From Planctomycetes bacterium UBA2386 (GTDB lineage Bacteria; Planctomycetota; UBA1135; UBA2386): a DNA stretch of 64,000 nt. Made by a program: the position numbers and the translations under genes. The stretch is taken from positions 2,586-66,585 of the forward strand of contig DDSQ01000038.1 of assembly GCA_002343845.1 (NCBI GenBank), written 5' to 3'. Below the pieces are notes generated by a model. The model was not told the origin of the DNA. It made no database searches and saw only the letters and a program-made list of their open reading frames with translations. Below, one piece after another: positions 42,346-49,965 of this stretch; position 1 is the stretch's first letter; every line of letters starts with the position of its first letter.

Positions 42346-42920
42346 ACGTGCGCCGCATCCCGCTCGGCGAGCAGCCGGTGATGCCGTGGGCGAACGGCGG
42401 CGGCAGCACGCGCCAGGTCGCGATCGATCCGCCGGGCGCGTCGATGGCGACGGGCTTCCGTTGGCGCGTCAGCATCGCGACGGTCGCCCGCGGCGGACCG
42501 TTCTCGGTGCTGCCCGGCGTCGACCGGTCGACCTGGCTGCTCGCGGGCGCTGGCGTGCGCCTAGACTGCGGCGATCGCCAGGTCGTGCTCGACCGCCGGA
42601 TGCAGCGCTTCGACTTCGCCGGCGAGACGCCGATCGCCTGCACGCTGCTCGCAGGGCCGTGCGAGGACCTGAACGTGATGGCGGCGCGTTCCAGCGTGCG
42701 AGTGGACGCGGCTCTTCACGAGTTGGCGCCGGGCGCTTCGCTCGACCTGTCCGCAGCTCCGCAGCGGTTGCTGCTGGCCGTGCGCGGCAGCTTCTCGCTC
42801 GATGGCGTGGGCGCCGTCGACGAACGCCACGCGCTGCGGATCGACGACGCCACGCACGGGGTGCTGCGTGTGGGTGCCGAGGGCTGCGCCGTCCTCGTCG
42901 CCGCGTTCACCGCGCGATGA
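42342..42920 (+). CDS. HutD/Ves-family cupin-like protein
   Basis: 192 residues. PWANGGGSTRQVAIDPPG, FRWRVSIATVARGGPFSVLPGVDR and TWLLAGAGVRLD match HutD/Ves, a bicupin fold. HutD proteins are linked in some bacteria to histidine utilisation and cold or nutrient response but have no assigned reaction. No hut genes are nearby here. ATGA overlap with the DUF2752 gene; ends 45 bases before the stop of the convergent lipoprotein gene. Confidence 0.85.
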   Translation: MNVRRIPLGEQPVMPWANGGGSTRQVAIDPPGASMATGFRWRVSIATVARGGPFSVLPGVDRSTWLLAGAGVRLDCGDRQVVLDRRMQRFDFAGETPIACTLLAGPCEDLNVMAARSSVRVDAALHELAPGASLDLSAAPQRLLLAVRGSFSLDGVGAVDERHALRIDDATHGVLRVGAEGCAVLVAAFTAR

Positions 42921-42965
42921 TCGGCAGCCGCCGCGCGGACTTCACTCGCAGCGCACACGGTTCGA

Positions 42966-43817
42966 TCACGAACGCCGTTGCAGTACGATCCGATGATCGA
43001 ACTGCAGCTCGGCGTTGGGGCCGCTGCGCGTGCCCGCGACGGCCCACGCGGGCGGCTGCTGGCGGGTGCGTGCCCAGAACGGGTCGTCGGCGAAGCCGAG
43101 CCGATGCTCGCGCGCGACGAAACCGCCGGCGGCAACGTGCATGTGTACATGCTGCTCGATTCCATCGGCGCCACGCCCTTCGTTCGGCGAGGGGTTGGCC
43201 GGTATCGGGTAGTGCCCGGGCCGGATGGTCCGAAACTCGAACCGGCCCGCATCATCCGTGCACAGGTACACGAACAAGCGCGGGTTGCTCTCGTCCAGGC
43301 CGAGTTCGCTGTAGTGGCCCGTGGCATCCGTGTGGAACGCGTAGACCCGTGCGCCACCGACCGGAGTTCCGCCAGCGTCGACGACGATGCCGCGGATGAC
43401 GATCCGCTCGCCAGGTTCGTCCGCGGCCACCATGTCGGCGCTCGATTCGCAGGCGAACTCGCGCAGCAGCGCGTGCAGTTGCATCCGCAGCGCGCCGTCG
43501 CGTCGGATCGGCGCGAACGCCGCTTCGGCCAGCGCGCGCGACGGCTGCTCGTGTCCCGCTGCGAAGGAGCGGCGCAACCAGGTGAGCGCTTCCGCAGGCT
43601 TGCCTTCCACGGCCGACTTGTCGATGGCGCCTGCGTACAGCCTGAGCGGCGGTGGTGCGGGCATGCCGTCCGCGTCCGTGCAGCCGCACGCGGGCGCCGC
43701 CGAACCGGTGGCCGTGGCGTTCACGACCGCGTCCGGCGTGCGTCCGGCGGCGCAAGCCGCGAGCATCGCGAGGCAGGTGGTGGTGGAGGCGGCGAGGACG
43801 GGGCGGCGGATCTTCAC
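42966..43817 (-). CDS. Lipoprotein with intradiol ring-cleavage dioxygenase-like domain
   Basis: 283 residues from a GTG at 43817, chosen because AGGAG lies five bases before it and it gives a perfect lipoprotein signal: KIRRP, a hydrophobic stretch and the lipobox L19-A20-A21-C22. An upstream GTG at 43859 is rejected. Residues 140-245 match the intradiol dioxygenase fold: GIVVDAGGTPVGGARVYAFHTD, GHYS with Y169, GHYP with Y203, and HVHMH with H223/H225 as candidate Fe(III) ligands. Family enzymes cleave catechols; exported relatives act on other substrates or are inactive. The lipid anchor would place it in the envelope. Confidence 0.82.
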   Translation of the reverse strand: MKIRRPVLAASTTTCLAMLAACAAGRTPDAVVNATATGSAAPACGCTDADGMPAPPPLRLYAGAIDKSAVEGKPAEALTWLRRSFAAGHEQPSRALAEAAFAPIRRDGALRMQLHALLREFACESSADMVAADEPGERIVIRGIVVDAGGTPVGGARVYAFHTDATGHYSELGLDESNPRLFVYLCTDDAGRFEFRTIRPGHYPIPANPSPNEGRGADGIEQHVHMHVAAGGFVAREHRLGFADDPFWARTRQQPPAWAVAGTRSGPNAELQFDHRIVLQRRS

Positions 43818-43821
43818 GGAA

Positions 43822-43826
43822 CTCCT
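43822..43826 (-). promoter_or_regulatory. Ribosome-binding site deciding the lipoprotein start
   Basis: The minus-strand sequence reads AGGAG, four to five bases before the GTG at 43817. It is the strongest Shine-Dalgarno match near either candidate start and it selects the start that gives a proper lipobox. Confidence 0.7.
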
Positions 43827-43934
43827 GGGCCTGTGGATTGCGCAGGCGACGCCGCGCACGTTCGGAGTGTTAGCGCCGCGCTCGCGAGTCGATCCGGCAG
43901 CGGCGCCTTGCGCCGTGATCGCCGATCGGCGCCG

Positions 43935-45236
43935 CTACCGCCGCGCCGACCACCCGTGCTGCTTCGGGTCGTAGCGCACCTTCGCCTGCGGGAACGCCTG
44001 CAGCAGCGCCTCGGCGCGCCGGATCAACGTGTCCCGCTGCTCCCGCAGGTCGGCGGGATCGAACGCCACGATCTCCATCGGCACGTAGCCCACGCCCTCG
44101 AGGCCTTTGCCGCCCTGAAAGCGCGCCTTGTTGCTCGCCACCGCGACGTAGAGCGAGAACAGCTTCGACGGCAGCTCGATCGTCGTCTTCTGCGACGACA
44201 TGCCTGCGGTCGCACTCTCGCCGATCGTGTACGCGCGGCCGTCCTCGCCGAAGATGCCCGCCGCGGTCTCGCCCGCGCTGCGCACCGTGCCGTCGACGAT
44301 GACGACGAGCGGTCCGCCATAGGGCCGTGGTCCAGCACTCGTGTACTTCACGCCGCCGCTCCACGACGTGCCGGTGGGCAGGAAGCGGCCGAAGAGCGCT
44401 TCGTGGTCGAACCCGCCGCCGCTGTTGCCGCGGAAGTCGAGGATCAGGCCGGGCACGTCGCCGAGTGCTGCGAGCGCTTCGTCGATCTGGGTCGGCAGGT
44501 CGTCGCGGCAGCGGCGCACGTGCACGTAGCCAAGACCCGTCGCCGTCGTGCCGAAGAACACGTCCTGCTTGCACTGCAGCCCCTCCGGCGGGAACGCCGG
44601 GCCGGGCGGCGTCTGGTTGCCCTTGGCGAACGCGATCGTGCGGCGCCTCGTGGTCGCGCCATCGCGGTACTCGAGTTCGAGGCGGGTGCCGGCGACGTCC
44701 GCGAGTCCCTGATGGCAGGTGAAGAACATCGCCTGCTGCGGCGTCGAGAACGAGATCAGGTCGGCGAGCTCGGCGGCGCGTTGCTGCAGCCATGCTTCGG
44801 CCGGCTTGCCCTCGATCGTCACCACCTCCATGCCCGGTGCGAGCCCGGCGCCCGCGGCGGCCCCGAACGCGTTCTTCACGTGCACGCGACCAGCGATGCG
44901 ACACAGGAACAGGCCCGGCGCCGCGGAGCGGTCCGGCACGTCGAGTCGGACGTTCTTGCCGGCTTCGAGCGCTCGCACTTCGGCGTGTCCGTCCTGAAGC
45001 CGCGCCAGCAGGCGCCACAGCAGCAGCAGGTGGGCTTCGGGCGTCTTCGTCTTCTTGCTCTCGGCGAGCAGCGGTGCGGTGACCTTCTTCCAGTCGATCT
45101 TCTTGCTGGCCAGCAGCGTCGTGCACTGCGTCGCGATGGCGTCGATCGCGAACTTCACGTCCGCCTGGTAGTCGACCTTGCCCTGCGCGAGGACGGGGAC
45201 GAGCAAAGCCGCCACGGTGGCTCCGATACGCAGCAT
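43935..45236 (-). CDS. Exported S41-family (C-terminal processing) peptidase
   Basis: 433 residues from ATG 45236, selected because it begins a clean signal peptide (LRIGATVAALLVPVLAQG); the frame extends upstream to 45284. A PDZ-like segment (about 115-160: GRVHVKNAFG, GMEVVTIEGKPAEAW) precedes the protease core, which shows LILDFRGNSGGGFDH and the nucleophile S320 in DGTVRSAGETAAGI. The basic lysine of the dyad is probably in the SQKTTIELP segment. Such peptidases trim or degrade periplasmic proteins. Substrate unknown; no regulator nearby. Confidence 0.88.
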   Translation of the reverse strand: MLRIGATVAALLVPVLAQGKVDYQADVKFAIDAIATQCTTLLASKKIDWKKVTAPLLAESKKTKTPEAHLLLLWRLLARLQDGHAEVRALEAGKNVRLDVPDRSAAPGLFLCRIAGRVHVKNAFGAAAGAGLAPGMEVVTIEGKPAEAWLQQRAAELADLISFSTPQQAMFFTCHQGLADVAGTRLELEYRDGATTRRRTIAFAKGNQTPPGPAFPPEGLQCKQDVFFGTTATGLGYVHVRRCRDDLPTQIDEALAALGDVPGLILDFRGNSGGGFDHEALFGRFLPTGTSWSGGVKYTSAGPRPYGGPLVVIVDGTVRSAGETAAGIFGEDGRAYTIGESATAGMSSQKTTIELPSKLFSLYVAVASNKARFQGGKGLEGVGYVPMEIVAFDPADLREQRDTLIRRAEALLQAFPQAKVRYDPKQHGWSARR

Positions 45237-45299
45237 CCGGGCATCATCGCGTACCGCGGGCGAGCGCGGGTGCGCATTCGCCATCCGTGACGCCGCGAC

Positions 45300-46283
45300 T
45301 CAGCGCCGCGGCCGCCGCCGGCCGCCGCCGCGCGCGGGCGTGCGCTGGTCCTTCGGGCCCGGCCGTTCTGCCGCGAGCGCGTCGAGCAGCATCGTGCGGT
45401 ACGAGCGGTAGCGGCTCTCGGCGATCGCGCCCTTGGCGAGTGCTGCCTTCACCGCGCAGTTCGCCTCGCCGTCGTGCAGGCAGCTCCGGTACTCGCAGTC
45501 GGGCAGCAGCGCCGCGATCTCCGGGAACAGGAACTGCAGCTCCTGGCTGCCGACGCAGAACAGGTGGAAGTTGCGGATGCCCGGCGTGTCGAGCACGTGG
45601 CCGCCGCCCGGCAGCGGGATCAGTTCGGTGTGCGTCGTGGTGTGCCGGCCCTGGCGGATGTGGTTGAGGTCGCCGGTGCGCAGCGTCACGCCGGGGACGA
45701 CGGCGTTGAGCAGCGACGACTTGCCCGCGCCCGAGAGGCCGACGACCACGCTGCGGTTCTGGTGCAGCAGCGCTGCGAGTTCGCGCAGCGAGGTCTCGGT
45801 CGAACGACCGGGCACCGTGCAGGTCTCGACGATGTGCACGCCGGCGTGGGCGTAGGCGGCGCGCCACTGCGCGGCGAGAGCCGGATCGAGGTCGACCTTG
45901 CTCAGCACCAGCGTCGCCGGAATGCGTTCGCGTTGCGCGGCCGCGAGGATGCCGTCGACGAGTTCGGGCTGGAACGGCGGCGCTTCTACGCTGGCGACCG
46001 CCAGCACGTGCGTGAGGTTGGCGGCGAGCACCTGCGCCTGCTCTTCGCCTTCGCTCGCGGCGCGCCGATGCAACTGGCTCGAGCGCGGCAGCACCGCGTC
46101 GATCGCCTTGCCGGTGGCGTCGAGCACGACGCGATCACCGACCGCGAGCGGCCGGCGCTCGTGGGATCGGGCCTCGAACAGCTTGCCGGCGAGCGGCAGC
46201 AGGCGTCGCTCGCCCTCGACCTCGACGTGGCAGACCTTCGCGTCGATGCGTAGAACGAGGGCGATCGGCGATGACGATGGCAT
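45300..46283 (-). CDS. rsgA: Small ribosomal subunit biogenesis GTPase
   Basis: 327 residues, RsgA/YjeQ with the circularly permuted G motifs: G4 LSKVD at 127-131, G1 GLSGAGKSS at 182-190, G3 DTPG at 232-235. An OB-fold precedes (about 1-100), and the zinc knuckle C263, C268, H270, C276 follows (CEYRSCLHDGEANC). It hydrolyses GTP on the 30S subunit in late assembly. The C-terminal Arg/Gly tail is extra. Its start overlaps gluQRS head to head by 13 bases. Confidence 0.95.
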   Translation of the reverse strand: MPSSSPIALVLRIDAKVCHVEVEGERRLLPLAGKLFEARSHERRPLAVGDRVVLDATGKAIDAVLPRSSQLHRRAASEGEEQAQVLAANLTHVLAVASVEAPPFQPELVDGILAAAQRERIPATLVLSKVDLDPALAAQWRAAYAHAGVHIVETCTVPGRSTETSLRELAALLHQNRSVVVGLSGAGKSSLLNAVVPGVTLRTGDLNHIRQGRHTTTHTELIPLPGGGHVLDTPGIRNFHLFCVGSQELQFLFPEIAALLPDCEYRSCLHDGEANCAVKAALAKGAIAESRYRSYRTMLLDALAAERPGPKDQRTPARGGGRRRPRR

Positions 46284-47209
46284 CGAGTGCGCGCGTGGTC
46301 GGCAGGTTGGCGCCGAGTCCGACCGGTGCCCTGCACCTGGGCAACGCCCGCACGTTCCTGCTGGCGTGGCTGTCGATCCGCTCGCGCGGCGGCACTCTAC
46401 TGCTGCGCGTCGAGGACATCGACGGTCCGCGCGTGAAGGCTTCGGCCGTCGCGCAGACGATCGAAGACCTGCGTTGGCTCGGCCTCGACTGGGACGGCGA
46501 CGTCCTGCTGCAGAGCACGCGGCTCCCCGCGCATCACGCTGCCGCCGAACGGCTGCTGGCGGCGGGCCACGCCTATGCGTGCGTGTGCACGCGTGCGGAG
46601 ATCGACGACGCGGCGTCGGCGCCGCACGAACCCGGCGACGACGGCCCGGTGTATCCCGGAACCTGCCGCGGCCGCTTCGCCGACCCGGCGGCGGCCCGCG
46701 CGGCGAGTGGTCGCGCGCCCGCCCTGCGGCAGCGCGTCGACGTCGATGCCATGCCGTTCGTCGACGGCTTCATCGGGCCGTGTGCTGGCGTCGTGCGCGG
46801 CGACTTCGTGGTGCAGAAGCGGGACGGCGGTCCGGCGTACCAGCTGGCGGTCGTCGTCGACGACGCGGCCCAAGGCGTCACCGAGGTGTTGCGTGCCGAC
46901 GACCTGCTGCCGAGCACGCCGCGGCAACTGATCCTGTATCGCGCGCTCGGATTGACGCCGCCGCAGTTCGTGCACGTGCCGTTGGTGGTCGGTGGTGACG
47001 GGCTCCGGCTCGCCAAACGGCACGGCGACACGTCGCTGCGCGCGTTCCGCGAACGGGGCGTGACGCCGCAGCGTCTGGTCGGTGCGTTGGCGCGGCTGTG
47101 CGGGCAGCCGGCTCCCGACGAGTGCACGCCGCGCGACCTGCTGCCGTCGTTCGATCTCGGCCGGCTGCCGCGGCATCCGGTGCGCGGTCACGACCTCGAC
47201 TGGTCGTGA
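46271..47209 (+). CDS. gluQRS: Glutamyl-Q tRNA(Asp) synthetase
   Basis: 312 residues, the length of GluQ-RS: it has the GluRS catalytic part but lacks the anticodon-binding domain. HIGH-like HLGN at 22-25, KMSKS-like LAKRHG near the C-terminal half, and the zinc site C104-x-C106 with Y128 and C132 (YACVCTRAE, VYPGTC). The enzyme attaches glutamate to queuosine in the anticodon of tRNA-Asp, in keeping with a queuosine pathway in the organism. Start ATG 46271 lies within the rsgA 5' end on the other strand; the overlap is 13 bases. Confidence 0.93.
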   Translation: MTMASSARVVGRLAPSPTGALHLGNARTFLLAWLSIRSRGGTLLLRVEDIDGPRVKASAVAQTIEDLRWLGLDWDGDVLLQSTRLPAHHAAAERLLAAGHAYACVCTRAEIDDAASAPHEPGDDGPVYPGTCRGRFADPAAARAASGRAPALRQRVDVDAMPFVDGFIGPCAGVVRGDFVVQKRDGGPAYQLAVVVDDAAQGVTEVLRADDLLPSTPRQLILYRALGLTPPQFVHVPLVVGGDGLRLAKRHGDTSLRAFRERGVTPQRLVGALARLCGQPAPDECTPRDLLPSFDLGRLPRHPVRGHDLDWS

Positions 47210-49798
47210 TCAGCGGCCGGCGGCGCTCGCGGGCTCGCCGAACAACCAGGGGCGCACCGCGAGCACGGCCGCCGTCGTCGTGGCGACGACGACGACGATC
47301 GCCAGGGCGAGCAGGCGCGTGCGTTGGCGAGTGCGGTGCGCGGCGGCGGCGCGTTCGTCGTCGACCGCGCGTTGGCAGTGGTCCGCGACCGTGCGCCAGT
47401 GTTCGAGCACGCGCAGCACGCGGCCCGGGACGTCGTGGTCGGGCTCGCGTTGCGCGGCGAACTCGTCGAGCTGTTCGCGCGTCGCCCGCGCGAGCGCCAG
47501 CCGCTGGTCGGCATCGACGGTGCCGTCGAGTTGGTGTTCGGCCAGCCCGGCACGTTCGAGCACGAGCTGGGTGTCGACCTCGCGCAGGTCGCGGGCGTAG
47601 AGCATCGAACGCTCCGCCGGCACGTGCATGCTGAGGAACAGCAGGCAGTCGCGCCGCTCCTCGAGCACCTGCAAGCGCTGGCCGAACGTGCTCGACGCTT
47701 CGTCCTGCAGCATGCCGTAGCTCGTCGCCAGTTCGACGTTGCGGCGCACGGCGCTCTCGATCTCCTGCTTGCGACGCCGCGCCTGTTCGAGCCGCTCCTG
47801 CAGGCGCGTCGCCTCCGCGGCGTCCTGCGCGTCGGCGGCGCTGATGCCGGCGACGGCGCGTTCCATGTCGAACAGCCCGGTGGTCCAGTGGCCGCGGGCC
47901 AGCGCGTGCTCGGCGCTCTCGGCGAGGCGGTCGCGAGTCGCGCGCGCCTGTTCGAGTTGCAGGCGCAGCGCTTCGATGTCGTCGAGCAACTGGCTGCGTG
48001 GGCGTTCGGGTCGATCGACGAAGGCTTCGAGCACGCGGAACGTGTCGAGGCGGCCCAGCGTCAGTTGCAGCGGTCGCACCGGAACCGGCACCGTGGCGAG
48101 TCCGGCGCGCGCCTCGGCGAGCAACTGCCAGGCCTGGTCGGTGACGTGCTGCAGGAGCTGCGTCAGCGCGTCGAGTGCGGGCGGCACCGCCGCGACGTGC
48201 GTGTTCTCCTCGGCGAGGTTGACCAGCGTCAGCTGCAGGCTGCGCAGGCCGACGGCGCCGGATGCCGGGTCGCCGCCGACGCCGCGTTCGCGGGCTCTCG
48301 TTGCCGCGGCGACGAACTCGCGCAGCGGCAGCAGCGCCGTCAGGTCCCACAACGGCGCGATGCGTTCGACGTTCGGCTCGGCCCTGGCGATGCGGTCGAG
48401 GTAGAACGCGAGCCGATGCACCCGGTCGCGCTGTCGCGCCACCGAGGGCGAGGCGCCGCCGCGTCGCGCCGCCAGCGCGTCGACCGCGGCCTCGGCGCCG
48501 CGCAGATCGAGGCGCTGCTCGGCCTCGGCGATGCGGGCGGTATCGGCCTGCAACTCGGCGGCGGCGTCTTCGACCTGGCGCGCGAGGCGCTGCAGGAACG
48601 CCGCCGGATCGTGGTGGCGAGCCCGCACTGCTGCCGGATCCTCGTCGTCGGGAAGCGGCAGCCCACCCGGCAGGCTCGAAGCCCGATGCACGACGATCGC
48701 GAAGCCGCGCACCCATTCGCCGGCGGCGGCGAACGCCTCGCCGCGGCACGACGCGGCGACGTGCGCCGCTGCGCCGGCGAACTGCTGCGCGACGCTGCGC
48801 TGCAGGTCGCGGCGGTGCTGCAGGCACCCGGGGTGTCGCGGGAACCAATCGAGCAGGCGCTGCACGCGCCGGAACTCGGCGAGCAGCGGGCCGACTTCGC
48901 CCGGCACCGCGCGGGTCATCGCCAACACGTTCCATCGGCGCGAGAGCAGGCGCTGGCGCGCGCGCCACCACTGCGCGAGGCGCGAGTCGTCGCCGGCGGC
49001 CGGCGCGGCCTGCCGCAGCGTCCCCGTCGCGGCGTCGTGCAGCCGCGCTTCGTGCGGGTCGTCCGCGAGCGCGGCCGCGAGGTCACGCAGTGTGGCCTCG
49101 AGCGTGGCGGCCGTCGGTCGCTGCCGAGGATCCCGGTGGGTGCAGGCGTCGAGCAGCTGTTCGACGCGGTCGTGCTGGGGCGGCAGCGATGCGCCGCCGC
49201 CGAGCAGCCACGCCAACGTACGGCCGAGGGCGAAGACGTCGATCGCGGCGGCGGGCACGCCGTGCGGCTCGGCTTCGGGGGCGACGAACCCGGGCGTGCC
49301 CAGGGCGAGCGGGGCGCTGGCGCCGGCGGTGATCGGGTGCGCGTGCTCGAAGTCGAGCAGGAGCGTCGTCGACGCCGTGGCCAGCAGGTTGCGCGGCTTG
49401 ACGTCGCCATGGCAGAGGCCGGCGGGGGCCGCCGGGACGCGCAAGGCATGGAGCCGTGCCAGCGTCGCCGCGACGGGCGCCAGCAGCGCGCACGCTTCGG
49501 CGGCAGTCAGAGCCCCTCGTTCGGCGACCCACGCCTCGAGGTCGCGGCCAGAGACCAGCGTCGTCGTCACGCACGGGCGCTTGGTCGCCGGGTCGTTGCC
49601 GACGCTCCGGTGTTCGACGACGCCTGGCCCGGCGGCGAGGGTCGCCATCGCGAATTCCCGTTCGGCGTCCGCCATGCTGCCGGCCACGAACACCTTGACG
49701 ACCACGGGCGCACCGCTAGCCGCGTCGGTCCTGGCGACGACGGTGCGCGCGGCGGAGCAATGCAGCAGCCGCTCGGCGGAAGGAGACGTGGAAGGCAT
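47210..49798 (-). CDS. Serine/threonine-protein kinase-like protein with long helical region and C-terminal TM
   Basis: 862 residues. The kinase domain (about 15-250) has K35 in VVVKVF, CHGDVKPRNLL (HGD for HRD, 130-132), DFEH in place of DFG (149-152) and GTPGFVAPE (167-175). A 550-residue region of predicted helices follows, including coiled-coil segments (for example RLQERLEQARRRKQEIES). A single membrane helix (about 829-850) and a short outer tail end the protein. Changes in HRD and DFG leave the key aspartates or a glutamate in place, so activity is uncertain. It is divergent from a sigma-54 activator with 167 bases between. Confidence 0.85.
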   Translation of the reverse strand: MPSTSPSAERLLHCSAARTVVARTDAASGAPVVVKVFVAGSMADAEREFAMATLAAGPGVVEHRSVGNDPATKRPCVTTTLVSGRDLEAWVAERGALTAAEACALLAPVAATLARLHALRVPAAPAGLCHGDVKPRNLLATASTTLLLDFEHAHPITAGASAPLALGTPGFVAPEAEPHGVPAAAIDVFALGRTLAWLLGGGASLPPQHDRVEQLLDACTHRDPRQRPTAATLEATLRDLAAALADDPHEARLHDAATGTLRQAAPAAGDDSRLAQWWRARQRLLSRRWNVLAMTRAVPGEVGPLLAEFRRVQRLLDWFPRHPGCLQHRRDLQRSVAQQFAGAAAHVAASCRGEAFAAAGEWVRGFAIVVHRASSLPGGLPLPDDEDPAAVRARHHDPAAFLQRLARQVEDAAAELQADTARIAEAEQRLDLRGAEAAVDALAARRGGASPSVARQRDRVHRLAFYLDRIARAEPNVERIAPLWDLTALLPLREFVAAATRARERGVGGDPASGAVGLRSLQLTLVNLAEENTHVAAVPPALDALTQLLQHVTDQAWQLLAEARAGLATVPVPVRPLQLTLGRLDTFRVLEAFVDRPERPRSQLLDDIEALRLQLEQARATRDRLAESAEHALARGHWTTGLFDMERAVAGISAADAQDAAEATRLQERLEQARRRKQEIESAVRRNVELATSYGMLQDEASSTFGQRLQVLEERRDCLLFLSMHVPAERSMLYARDLREVDTQLVLERAGLAEHQLDGTVDADQRLALARATREQLDEFAAQREPDHDVPGRVLRVLEHWRTVADHCQRAVDDERAAAAHRTRQRTRLLALAIVVVVATTTAAVLAVRPWLFGEPASAAGR

Positions 49799-49965
49799 GC
49801 AGGTGCCGGCCTGCCGACGGCAGACCGCAGTCCAGGGGGCGCAAGTCCCCGGGGGGTGGTGCTGGACAGCAGCTCAGGCTACCAGAAACTACCTCAGGGC
49901 GGCCGACCCGGCGGGTTTCCGACGGCAATGGCGCCCCTGACCCTGAACCTGACGGAGAACCGGCG

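Noticed and set aside
49799..49965. Sigma-54 promoter between the kinase and activator genes
   Set aside because: No TGGCAC-N5-TTGC-like element with proper spacing is visible on either strand.
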